From the NCBI RefSeq assembly GCF_002015085.1, contig NZ_MUXW01000014.1, positions 1-57,223 on the forward strand: a DNA stretch of 57,223 nucleotides, given 5' to 3'. The first letter of the stretch is position 1. Each line of letters starts with the position of its first letter. The position numbers were made by a program, and so were the translations under genes. This stretch comes from Glaesserella parasuis (GTDB taxonomy: Bacteria > Pseudomonadota > Gammaproteobacteria > Enterobacterales > Pasteurellaceae). Below the pieces are notes generated by a model that saw only the letters and a list, made by a program, of their open reading frames with translations, searched no databases and was not told the DNA's origin. Below are positions 27,655 through 36,431 of this stretch, piece by piece.

Positions 27655-27968
27655 TTGATACTGAAATTCGTCATATTACTTTACCCACAGATAACATTTT
27701 CAGTGATCTTGGCTTTGAGCCAGAAGAAGCAGAACGCCTAAAACAAGCAAGCCAAGCTCTCATTGAAGCTAAAATCTCTTTAATGAATAATGTGACAGAA
27801 TGGATTAATGCAAATAATCTCAAGCAGGCAGATGCTGCAAAAATTCTTGGTATTACACGTCCAAGAGTTTCTGACGTAGTTAATCATAAAATTGAAAAAT
27901 TTACACTAGACGCGTTGTTTATGATGATAAACAAAACAGGAAAAACCATTCAATTTTCTATCACATAA
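27651..27968 (+). CDS. HTH (XRE/HigA-type) antitoxin, HI0659/ToxA-like
   Basis: A 105-residue DNA-binding antitoxin. The helix-turn-helix spans about 57-78 (LKQADAAKILGITRPRVSDV), of the HTH_37 type common in toxin-first HigBA modules. It should neutralise the upstream toxin by direct binding and may repress the shared promoter. Its ATG overlaps the toxin stop, and AAGGAGAAA lies immediately before it, giving the antitoxin a much stronger ribosome binding site than the toxin. A strong terminator follows three bases after the stop. Confidence 0.88.
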   Translation: MIDTEIRHITLPTDNIFSDLGFEPEEAERLKQASQALIEAKISLMNNVTEWINANNLKQADAAKILGITRPRVSDVVNHKIEKFTLDALFMMINKTGKTIQFSIT

Positions 27969-27970
27969 AA

Positions 27971-27988
27971 ACAGGGCTTTCGCCCTGT
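27971..27988. terminator. Terminator between antitoxin and ABC transporter
   Basis: ACAGGGC-TTTC-GCCCTGT, then TTCTCTATTT on plus and TTTTTATG on minus. It serves both convergent units. Confidence 0.8.
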
Positions 27989-27991
27989 TCT

Positions 27992-29785
27992 CTATTTATT
28001 CATACAACACTCTTCTACCCCACAACAACCTGCATTAAGATTAATCCGCTTGTTATGATAAGGGTACAAGGTGCAACGGTGTCCAACGCTAATAACAGTA
28101 CTATTTGGCAACTCTTCCCGAATAGTGCGATAAAGAATAGACTCCGTTGGCTCATCGAGGGCTGAGGTTGTTTCATCAAGGAAAATTAATTCAGGCTTAC
28201 TGAGTAAAATTCGCACAAAAGCAACCCGTTGTAATTCACCTGGAGAAAGGGTGAGTTGCCAGTCGTTGTCGTCATCAAGTGCGTGGGTATATTTATCCAA
28301 ACAGCATTTTTCCATTGCTTGTTTAATCTGCTCGTCTGTCGCTTCAATATGTGGATAACAGATGGCTTCTCGCAATGTTCCCTGTGGCATATATGGGCGT
28401 TGTGGTAAGAACAACGGCTGTTCGCTACACGGGTGCTCGGCTGTGCCAAAGGTTTCAAAAGGATAAATACCTGCCAACGCTTTCAGCAACGACGTTTTGC
28501 CTGTGCCTGAAGCACCTTGAATTAGCAAGGCTTCGCCACGTTTTATGTCAATGTTGATATTTTTCATCAGAATATTACCGCTTGCATCTTTCATACCAAA
28601 ATCTTTCAGCATAAATCCTGTGGTGCAAGGATATGGCTGGTGGACTGGCATTTCGTCTAGATGATCAAGGGTGGTAAAGAAACCGTACAGACGGTTTAAA
28701 CGTGCTTGATACAGGGTAAATTCATCATAGAACAGACGGAAAAACGACAAAGCACGCATTAAGCGGTTGAAAGATTGTACCGTTTGGTGCATATCACCTA
28801 GGGTTACTTGCCCTGCAAAAAAGCGTTGCGACTGCAACATCAGCGGTAAAATCATTGCAATCTGCGTTACCCCTGTGTTAAAGCCGTCTAAGCCCAACAT
28901 TTTTTGGACAATTTTCCAACGGTTATCAATCACCGCAGAAAATTTTGCCTGTAAATTTCGGCGTTCTTTGGCTTCTCCCGAATAAAAGGCGATACTTTCG
29001 GCATTATCTCGCACACGAATGAGCGAGTAACGGTAATCCCCTTGTAGCTTCTCTTTATTGAAGTTCAACGCAATCAGCGGGCGACCAATAATTACAGAAA
29101 GCAAGGTAGCGACAATAATAAAAATATAGATAAAGAACACTACACCTTTCGGGATTTCTATGCCGAAGATCGCCAAGATCCCCGATAGTCCCCACAAAAT
29201 AATGGTAAATTCAATGGTGGAAACGACCGCATTAATCACCCCGCGCACCGCATCTAGCGTTCCACCGATAAACTCTGTCGCGTCTTGTTCGATACGTTGA
29301 TCGATGTTGTCGGGCAACTCTTTTTCATACTTCACGAGATAGTAATTTTTATTGGCTAACCAGCGGTCAAGCATTTCGTGGTTGAGCTTTTCTAACCAAC
29401 GAATTTCAAAGACTTGCTGTAAGAAATAGTTGATGATGGCGTGGATAATTTTCACAATCACCAACATTAAATTAATGATCGCAAAAAACCAGAAGGCATC
29501 AGCTTGCTGTTTTTGTAGCGAGCTGTACAAGCCGTTGTAGAAAAAGGTGTTGAGTACGCTAATGCGAACTTCCATTAACACCATTAATAATAACAATAGT
29601 ACTAAGCCGACTGTTTTGATTTTGTTGGATTTCTCCCAGCAAGGTTTGGTGATATGCCAAAATTTTTGTCCGAAAGCAGTTCGCCCAACGAGTTTACCTG
29701 TTAGATATAGTCCGATAGACACGCAAGCGAGTGCGATTATCAACCAATAGACGCTGTTATTAACTTCTGTTTGCCAGTTGTTCAT
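27992..29785 (-). CDS. ABC transporter, fused membrane and ATPase domains (YddA/SbmA-BacA type)
   Basis: A 597-residue half-transporter. An N-terminal SbmA/BacA-like membrane domain with about six helices (1-330) contains the family block EIRWLEKLNHEMLDRWLANKNYY. The C-terminal ATPase has Walker A GASGTGKTS, signature LSPGELQR and Walker B LIFLDETTSALDE. It resembles E. coli YddA and H. influenzae HI0036; the substrate is not known (peptides or cobalamin-like compounds in relatives). The C-terminus ends with two vicinal cysteine pairs (C587/C588 and C593/C594), which is unusual. The start at 29785 has a weak ribosome site. Confidence 0.85.
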   Translation of the reverse strand: MNNWQTEVNNSVYWLIIALACVSIGLYLTGKLVGRTAFGQKFWHITKPCWEKSNKIKTVGLVLLLLLMVLMEVRISVLNTFFYNGLYSSLQKQQADAFWFFAIINLMLVIVKIIHAIINYFLQQVFEIRWLEKLNHEMLDRWLANKNYYLVKYEKELPDNIDQRIEQDATEFIGGTLDAVRGVINAVVSTIEFTIILWGLSGILAIFGIEIPKGVVFFIYIFIIVATLLSVIIGRPLIALNFNKEKLQGDYRYSLIRVRDNAESIAFYSGEAKERRNLQAKFSAVIDNRWKIVQKMLGLDGFNTGVTQIAMILPLMLQSQRFFAGQVTLGDMHQTVQSFNRLMRALSFFRLFYDEFTLYQARLNRLYGFFTTLDHLDEMPVHQPYPCTTGFMLKDFGMKDASGNILMKNINIDIKRGEALLIQGASGTGKTSLLKALAGIYPFETFGTAEHPCSEQPLFLPQRPYMPQGTLREAICYPHIEATDEQIKQAMEKCCLDKYTHALDDDNDWQLTLSPGELQRVAFVRILLSKPELIFLDETTSALDEPTESILYRTIREELPNSTVISVGHRCTLYPYHNKRINLNAGCCGVEECCMNK

Positions 29786-29859
29786 AATTCATTTACGACA
29801 AAAGGGCGAATGTCGCCCTGAGATAGAAAGAGACAAGCGGTGGAAACTTATAGAAAAAT

Positions 29860-29964
29860 GTAGGGACACACTGCGTGTGTCCGTATATGAACACGCTAAC
29901 AGACACACGCAACGTGTCCGTACATATGAAGACATTTTAGCGGACACACGCAGTGTGTCCCTAC
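29860..29964. repeat. REPIN-like palindrome triplet, locus D
   Basis: Consensus arm 29860-29882, a degenerate inverted arm 29901-29923 (AGACACACGC-AACGTGTCCG then TAC), and a consensus inverted arm 29942-29964. Looks like a doublet with an extra decayed arm. Lies between the ABC gene and the broken receptor; an uptake signal sits on each side (29833, 29991). Confidence 0.88.
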
Positions 29965-30003
29965 AGCATGTAAAAATCCGCCAAGATCGCACCGCTTGTT
30001 ACA

Positions 30004-31655
30004 TTAAAACTCAACTTTTGCGTTCAACAAAAATTCACGTCCGTTACCGTAACTGCCACATTTTTCTTATTGATATTGAACAGTGCTAAATTGGTGCTGA
30101 AGAAGGCATTTTCATATTTTGTCCCCACTTCAAAGGACTCGCCTTGTTCTGGTTTTAAACCTGATTCAGTGATTGCTGAACGGCTTAAATGTGGGCGGAA
30201 AGATTGTGCATAGTTACCATAAACAGCCCAGTCAGGCGTAAATTTATAGACTAAACCACCTTGATATAAGAATTTACCGCCGTGTCCATCTGTATATAAA
30301 CGATCCGCAACGGTTGAACCGCCACGACCTGCTTCCTGATCGTAGTATTCATAACGAATACCACCCGATAAAATCAATTTATCGGTTAAATAGGCAGAAT
30401 CTTGAAGGTAAATACCAGCCGTTTTTAATGTTGCAAATTGATGACCATTATTGGTCGCTAGCGGCATATTTGCCACGCTGGCGGTATTATAAACTGGGTT
30501 GCTTAATGAAATATTGCTATTACCGCCTTGATAACGAGCAATATCTAATGTAGTGCGAGCAAGATCTACCCCAGCAACGACACGATGTGCAACATTCCCC
30601 GTGGCAAATTCGCCAACCGCATTGATACTTCCACTGTGGTTACGCTGTTCTGAGCCTTGAATACCTTCTAAACGGCGAGTGACACGCTCTCTGTTTAAAT
30701 TAATTGCCGTTACACGCGCTTGCCAATAATTGTAGGTATCTTTGGTATAGCCATAGGTTGTATTCAGTGTCCAAGCATCATTTAATTTTTGTGTTGCTTT
30801 TACAGAAACAGCATCAACTTTACCCATTGCTTCATTAAATGGCTCGTCTAAACAGCGTTCTTTTGGAATATTGACGATACTCCCTTTGCCTGTACCGTTA
30901 GCGATAACATAAGTACCACGGTCGAATGGATCGGTATATTCTTGATGTTCATAACCTACAATAATTTCGGTTTTATCATTTTGCCAAGCGAGAGATGGTG
31001 CATATAAAGTACGCTTAATTTCACCAAAATTACGCCAATAATCTTTATCATTTTGGTCGAAAATAAAACGGTAGGCAAAGCCATTACCTAAGCCACCTGT
31101 GGCATCAAGATTTACGCCCCAAGCATTATTACTCCCCATAGAAGCACCTAGCACATATTTCGCTTCTTGTTGTGGTTTTTTCGTCACTACATTGATATCT
31201 TGAATCCCATAAAGCACAGATGCAGGACCTTTTAACACTTCAACGCGTTCTGTGGTTGCTGAAAAGTTATGTGAAGGACCAGCGACAACACCATTGCGTA
31301 AAATGGAGTTATCACGGTTTGCACCAAAACCACGTTTTAACACCGCATCCATTAAACCACCAAGGGTATTGGCTTGTGTCATACCACTGATAGTCGCTAA
31401 TGCTTCATCAAGTGTTTGAGGTTTACGATCTTCGATTAATTGGCGATTGACCACATTTACTGTTTGCGGAGAATCAATTAACGGGGTCGTGTCTTTATTA
31501 GCAATATTGCTTTGGCGAGATTGATAACTACCACGGTTATCTTCTAATTATGCTGTTGCATTTACATTCACTTCCGCTAGGGTGCTTGTTTCAGCAATAG
31601 CAAAGGTAGGAACAGAAAACAGTGCTGCATAAAGAACATTGTATTTGAATTTCAT
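30004..31655 (-). pseudogene. TonB-dependent siderophore receptor, inactivated
   Basis: The gene starts at ATG 31655 with a clear signal peptide (KYNVLYAALFSVPTFAIA). An in-frame TAA at 31548-31550 stops it at codon 36, after NATA. The frame then continues LEDNRGSYQ...QTVNVVNRQL into a plug domain and beta-barrel. The plug motif reads GIQDINVVTKKP where receptors have about four more residues (PGGV). After NINKKNVAVTV the sequence jumps, out of frame, to GNGREFLLNAKVEF and stop at 30004-30006, the receptor C-terminus, so about 150-200 barrel codons are lost. At least two of these lesions are disabling. An in-frame 476-codon stretch survives (31454-30024) but lacks a signal peptide. Confidence 0.88.
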
Positions 31656-31691
31656 AGATTTGCTCTCTGTAAAGGTAAAATAAATCTTCTT

Positions 31692-31704
31692 GAAAATAAT
31701 TCTC
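31692..31704 (-). promoter_or_regulatory. Fur-box-like sequence upstream of the dead receptor
   Basis: Minus strand GAGAATTATTTTC against the Fur core GATAATnATTATC: two mismatches, 37 bases before the ATG. Consistent with former iron repression. Confidence 0.45.
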
Positions 31705-31838
31705 AAATCGTCGAAACAATACAATACTTTTGAATAAAGATCTCCAGCTAAATCCTTTTAGCAAACTATATTTTACATTGATTTTAAATTCAATTCTAAA
31801 AACAAACATTGCTTTACAGTAATTATTACATTAAAAAA

Positions 31839-31866
31839 GCGACAAAGTTAAAAATAACTTTGTCGC
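31839..31866 (-). terminator. ushA terminator
   Basis: A perfect 12-bp stem GCGACAAAGTTA/TAACTTTGTCGC with an AAAA loop, followed on the minus strand by TTTTTTAA. Confidence 0.85.
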
Positions 31867-31897
31867 AGATTATTACATAGTATTGTTTTGTAAATTT

Positions 31898-33544
31898 TTA
31901 TTTAAAGATCACATCATCTTTTGGATCATATTTTGAGGCATCAATTGGTGAATTTTCTTCAAAGTATTTTTTCAACATTTCAGCATCAATAAAGCCTGTA
32001 TTCACATAGCTTGGGTGTTTTTTCAAGATTGGATAACCATCGCCACCTGCTGCACAGTAATCAGGTACAGACACTTTGTAAGTTTTATTGAGATCAAGAG
32101 GTTTACCACCGACTTTCACATCAGACACCTGTTTTGCAGTACGATCAACAACCATAGACACGCCAGCAAATTGTGGATACGCTCCCATATCGACTTCTTT
32201 TAGGGCAACAACATTAAGGTAATCAATTAACTCTTTACCTGTTAAATCAACGGTTGCAATCATATTACCGAACGGCTGAACAGTAAGCAGATTTTTGTAA
32301 GTGACCTCACCTTCATTGATTGAAGCACGGATACCGCCAGAGCTCATAATACCAATATCCGCTTTCACACGTTCCATTTGTGATTGAGCAATTAAGCGAC
32401 CTAAATTCGTTTGGTGGAAACGGATAACTTTACGATCACCCTCAAGGATACCACCTTTCACTTCACCGACTTTCACACCCAATGATTTATCGCCTTCATC
32501 TTGATATTTTTTCAAGTGCTCAAATACAGCTTTATCTTCAGGGATCTCTTCTTGATACAGTTTATACTCGCTCTTACCGTCAGCTAACTTAATTTTTTGT
32601 TTAAGATTGACAGGGATAAGCTCATATTTGACTAGCTTCGTTTTACCATTTTTAAATTCAAAATCAGCACGACCTAAGAATTTACCCCATTCACCTGCTT
32701 GAACGATCCAAGTACCGTTTTGGAAATCAGGTTTACACTCTTCACCTGGTGTATATTTGAGTTTAAATACGCCTTTCTCATCAACACAAACGGTATCGTG
32801 AGTATGTCCGCCGATAATCAAGTCAAAAGCCCCATTATCCAAGCCACGAGCAAGAGATACATCGCCTGGAGCATTCATACCGTGTTGTTCATCAAAGTAG
32901 TAGCCCATATGGGTAAGCGCGATACTTACATCTGGTTTTTCGGTTTTCTTCACTTGGGCAAGGGTTTCTTTTGCGGTTTTAATTGGATCATTAAACACCA
33001 CATTTTCAGTCACATCAGGGTTACCAAGTTTTGCCGTATCTTCTGTAGTTAAACCGATTACCGCAAATTTCAAGCCACCTTTATTAAGCGTAACATAAGG
33101 TTTTACAAGGTGTTTGTTTGTTTTTTTGTTGATAACGTTTGCAGAAATGAACGGGAATTTAGCCCATTTTTCTTGCATATCAAGCACTTGCAGAGGGAAG
33201 TCAAACTCGTGATTACCCAACACTGCCACATCAAAACCAAGCATATTCAAGCCTTCAATATCTGGTCTTGCATTTTGCATATCAGACTCAGGTACGCCCG
33301 TATTGAAGTCACCTGCATGAAGTAAAACAACCTCACCGCCTTTTTCAGCCACTTCCTTACGGATTTTGTCGATCAAGGTTTTTTGAGCAGCAAATCCATA
33401 TTCACCCTTATCATTTTTCCAGAAATGACCGTGGGTATCATTAACGTGTAATACGGTAAACTTATAGGTTTTATCCGCTTCATACGCCATCGCAGTAGTA
33501 GCTCCCATAAGAGCCAAAGCAAGTAGAGTTTTATTAAATTTCAT
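31898..33544 (-). CDS. ushA: Periplasmic UDP-sugar hydrolase / 5'-nucleotidase UshA
   Basis: A 548-residue metallophosphoesterase with a cleavable signal peptide (1-20, ending TTAMA) and mature start YEADKTYKFTVLH. Two-metal site residues are visible: D36/H38 (VNDTHGHF), D79 (HAGDFNTG), N111/H112 (LGNHEFD) and GGHTHD. The C-terminal nucleotide-binding domain contains GAYPQFAGVS and AAGGDGYP. Close alignment to E. coli UshA (550) favours ushA over nadN, though such enzymes also help Pasteurellaceae scavenge NAD. I chose ATG 33544, with AAGGA upstream, over an in-frame start at 33586. dgkA lies 46 bases upstream. Confidence 0.9.
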   Translation of the reverse strand: MKFNKTLLALALMGATTAMAYEADKTYKFTVLHVNDTHGHFWKNDKGEYGFAAQKTLIDKIRKEVAEKGGEVVLLHAGDFNTGVPESDMQNARPDIEGLNMLGFDVAVLGNHEFDFPLQVLDMQEKWAKFPFISANVINKKTNKHLVKPYVTLNKGGLKFAVIGLTTEDTAKLGNPDVTENVVFNDPIKTAKETLAQVKKTEKPDVSIALTHMGYYFDEQHGMNAPGDVSLARGLDNGAFDLIIGGHTHDTVCVDEKGVFKLKYTPGEECKPDFQNGTWIVQAGEWGKFLGRADFEFKNGKTKLVKYELIPVNLKQKIKLADGKSEYKLYQEEIPEDKAVFEHLKKYQDEGDKSLGVKVGEVKGGILEGDRKVIRFHQTNLGRLIAQSQMERVKADIGIMSSGGIRASINEGEVTYKNLLTVQPFGNMIATVDLTGKELIDYLNVVALKEVDMGAYPQFAGVSMVVDRTAKQVSDVKVGGKPLDLNKTYKVSVPDYCAAGGDGYPILKKHPSYVNTGFIDAEMLKKYFEENSPIDASKYDPKDDVIFK

Positions 33545-33590
33545 ATAAGATCCTTTAGTTTTGACAGAAATAAGTGAAAAACTCACTGGA

Positions 33591-33953
33591 TTACAAACAT
33601 AAAATCAGTAACCAAGTAAGCCCTGTGATAAGCATTGCAACAAAAACAGCGGCAGAGCCAATATCTTTCGCACGACCTGATAATTCATGATATTCAGACC
33701 CGATACGATCCACCACAGACTCTACAGCACTATTGAGTAGCTCAGCCACTAACACAAGCAACACCGAACCGACTAATAGAATTTTTTCGATTGCCCCATT
33801 GCCTAAATATAAACCGACAGGAATGAGAAAAAAAGAAAGCCACACTTCTTGACGAAATGCGGCTTCGTGAATATATGCACTTTTCAGACCTTTCATTGAA
33901 TAGCCTGTAGCACGGACAATACGTTGAAAATTTGCTTTGTTTTCAGGTTTCAT
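33591..33953 (-). CDS. dgkA: Diacylglycerol kinase
   Basis: A 120-residue trimeric integral-membrane kinase with three transmembrane helices that recycles diacylglycerol to phosphatidic acid. The signature AELLNSAVESVVDRIGSEYHELSGRAKDIGSAAV (about 70-103) with the catalytic glutamate (AELLNSAVE) is complete, as is the N-terminal EAAFRQE. The ribosome site is weak. A 28-base perfect palindrome ends 12 bases upstream of the start codon. Confidence 0.94.
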   Translation of the reverse strand: MKPENKANFQRIVRATGYSMKGLKSAYIHEAAFRQEVWLSFFLIPVGLYLGNGAIEKILLVGSVLLVLVAELLNSAVESVVDRIGSEYHELSGRAKDIGSAAVFVAMLITGLTWLLILCL

Positions 33954-33965
33954 TAACTTTATAAA

Positions 33966-33993
33966 TAGAATAAGACTAATTAGTCTTATTCTA
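33966..33993. repeat. 28-bp perfect palindrome upstream of dgkA
   Basis: Each 14-base half is TAGAATAAGACTAA / TTAGTCTTATTCTA with no central spacer and no mismatch. It could be an operator dyad or a hairpin (12-bp stem, 4-base loop) at the dgkA translation start, or an arcB terminator, although no T-run follows on the minus strand. Confidence 0.7.
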
Positions 33994-34111
33994 ACGCAAT
34001 TACCGGTTTATGGAAACAATTCATTTAATAGTGAATATGTATTTATTTTTGCAATGGAAATCTAACCAGTGCTTGATATTACATATTAATTTGTATTAAA
34101 AGCAGAAATTC

Positions 34112-36346
34112 CTATAATTTTTCCACATTATCTATTTTGCTAACCCACCTAACCGCTTCATTCCAATCTTCCCTCCAATCTTTCAATAATTCAACCCAAG
34201 AAACGAGATTATTTTCCCACTCATTTCCATTATCACTTTGAGCTAATTGCGCAATTTGTTGTAAATGAACCAAGCCCACAGATGCCAATGCCCCCTTGAT
34301 TTTATGCGCTTCATCCGCAACACATTTACGTTTCTGTATATCACCAGTCTCTTGCCAATCCTGTAAATAATCATTTAAATTCTCTAAATAATTAGGCATT
34401 AAGTTGGTAAAGAGATCTAATGTTGATAACACATTCTTTTTACCCATTACCTCAACCAACTCTTGAAGCATTTTAGGATCAAAAGACATTTTACTTATCG
34501 GTTCTAACAAGACTACATCGTCCGAGGATTCCTCTAAAAACCCTTCATCAAAATATCTATTTAAGCATTCAGATAAAGCCTCTAATGATAGTGGTTTACG
34601 TAAAACATCATCCATTCCTTGTTGCTGATATTCAGCTTTGGTTTGCATAATATTTGCTGTCAAAGCAATTAATAAAGGCAGATAATCAACATCTCCGTCC
34701 TCATACCTCTGACGTAATTTTTGTGCTATTTCTACTCCCGTAGTATCAGGCAACTGAATATCTAATAAAATTAAGTCATAACTATTTTTATCAAATAACT
34801 CAAATGCTTCTGCTCCTGTCATTGCAACATCAACATTACACCCAAACTTATCCAACATAGCTTTTGCGACGACAATATTGACTTCAATATCCTCTACCAG
34901 TAATACTTTTAGTGCATGTGTATTTATTGCTACTTCTTTATAATGATTTGCTTCATCAGCTTGAATGATAAGAGTAAAAACAGAACCTTGATTTAATTCA
35001 CTCTCAACAGTTAAATCTCCGCCCATTAAGCGAGCTATACGTTTCGATATTGCTAAACCAATACCACTTCCCTGAGCTTTCTTACCCTGGGAATTTTCTG
35101 ATTGATAAAACATTGCAAAAATTTTACGCTGCTCACTTTTCTTTATGCCAATCCCTGAATCTTTCAAAATAAAAGCATAATGATCATGATCTCGACGTTC
35201 CACTTTTAGTGAAATCTCTCCCCCAGAAGGGGTAAATTTGACGGCATTATTCACTAGATTCCATAAAATTTGACTAAGTCTAGCATTATCTACACAGACA
35301 AAATCAGGTAAATTATCATCGTACTGAATTGTAAATTTAATTTTTTTCTGCTCTGCCATTAAATTAGCAAAATGGCTGATGTTACTGATTAATTGTGAGA
35401 ATTCTACTTCACTACGAAATAACTCAATGCGGCGACTATCAATTTTTTCCAAATCAATAATATCACTGAAAATATGCCCTAACGATACAGCACTAATATT
35501 AATTGTTTTTAAATACTCTCTTTGTTGTGCAGATAATTCACCTTCTAATAAAATACGGCTTAAGCCAATGATACCATTTAGAGGTGTTCGTAACTCATGA
35601 CTGATTGTAGCCATCAACGTTGACTTATCTCGGCTATTTTTTTCAATCATTTCTTGATATCTTTTACGCTCAGTAATATCTCTTCCAAACCCCATAATAC
35701 AGTGACATTCATTTACTCTATCATAGTAAGGCACCTTACGAATTTCAAAGCAGGAAAGTTTATTGTTAGAATGGCGAATCCACTGTTCGTAAGTAACTCC
35801 AGTATTACTAATTAGAGTATCTCTATCTGTATCTAGAATTAATTTAGCGGTTTCTTTAGGATAAATATCTTTTGGAGTAAGATGAAGTAACTCTTTTTCT
35901 GAACGTCCCGTTAAAACTTCCATTGCCCTATTACATCCGAGAAACTCCCCATGTTGATTACGATAAAAAACAAGATCTGGAGAAGCATCGAAGAAAGAAC
36001 GTAAAAATTCAGCCTGTTGTTCTAACTCTACATTTAAACGAGCATCTTGTTCACGTAACAAGGAAAGATCATTCAACGATTGCTCCAAACGAATACGAGA
36101 ACGTTCAAGTTTTTCTAAAATTAGATTAAAAAAATAAATCACGAAAGGAGCCGATGTTAGACCAAAAATAATAGAACGAAAAATATCGCTAGTATTTATG
36201 CTCCCAGTAAATATCCAGCTCAATAGGCTTTGTGTAAAAATTGCAAACACCGCTAAAATAATCAAACCCAATAATGCGGATTTCCCTTTACCTAAACGTA
36301 ATACCCAATTGACATAACGCTGGGCATATTGCTTTGGATTTTTCAT
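34112..36346 (-). CDS. arcB: Anaerobic redox sensor kinase ArcB
   Basis: A 744-residue tripartite hybrid kinase. Order: two transmembrane helices (about 24-75), a short coiled coil, PAS (about 115-225), HisKA with H250 (ISHELRTP), HATPase (NLVNNAVKFT, DSGIGI, GSGIGLA), receiver with D529 (LLLDIQLP) and HPt with H681 (EAHKIKGA). C138 (GCNRAM) and C199 (SCFEIRKV) align with the redox-active cysteines of E. coli ArcB. With ArcA it switches between aerobic and anaerobic respiration. I chose ATG 36346 with GAGGT upstream, rather than GTG 36370. The linker before PAS is shorter than in E. coli (778 residues). Confidence 0.94.
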   Translation of the reverse strand: MKNPKQYAQRYVNWVLRLGKGKSALLGLIILAVFAIFTQSLLSWIFTGSINTSDIFRSIIFGLTSAPFVIYFFNLILEKLERSRIRLEQSLNDLSLLREQDARLNVELEQQAEFLRSFFDASPDLVFYRNQHGEFLGCNRAMEVLTGRSEKELLHLTPKDIYPKETAKLILDTDRDTLISNTGVTYEQWIRHSNNKLSCFEIRKVPYYDRVNECHCIMGFGRDITERKRYQEMIEKNSRDKSTLMATISHELRTPLNGIIGLSRILLEGELSAQQREYLKTINISAVSLGHIFSDIIDLEKIDSRRIELFRSEVEFSQLISNISHFANLMAEQKKIKFTIQYDDNLPDFVCVDNARLSQILWNLVNNAVKFTPSGGEISLKVERRDHDHYAFILKDSGIGIKKSEQRKIFAMFYQSENSQGKKAQGSGIGLAISKRIARLMGGDLTVESELNQGSVFTLIIQADEANHYKEVAINTHALKVLLVEDIEVNIVVAKAMLDKFGCNVDVAMTGAEAFELFDKNSYDLILLDIQLPDTTGVEIAQKLRQRYEDGDVDYLPLLIALTANIMQTKAEYQQQGMDDVLRKPLSLEALSECLNRYFDEGFLEESSDDVVLLEPISKMSFDPKMLQELVEVMGKKNVLSTLDLFTNLMPNYLENLNDYLQDWQETGDIQKRKCVADEAHKIKGALASVGLVHLQQIAQLAQSDNGNEWENNLVSWVELLKDWREDWNEAVRWVSKIDNVEKL

Positions 36347-36431
36347 TATTACCTCATCAATATTCGCCACTACTCATAAGAACCAATCTTAGTTGATTGA
36401 TTCTTTTAATTCATCAAAGAGGCTAAAAAAT

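Noticed and set aside
29860..29964. CRISPR-like array from the repeated arms
   Set aside because: Arms alternate in orientation, no unique equal-length spacers and no cas genes; fits a REP cluster.
30024..31454. 476-codon TonB-receptor ORF as an intact gene
   Set aside because: No signal peptide, upstream frame contains a stop, and the true C-terminus lies in another frame after a deletion.
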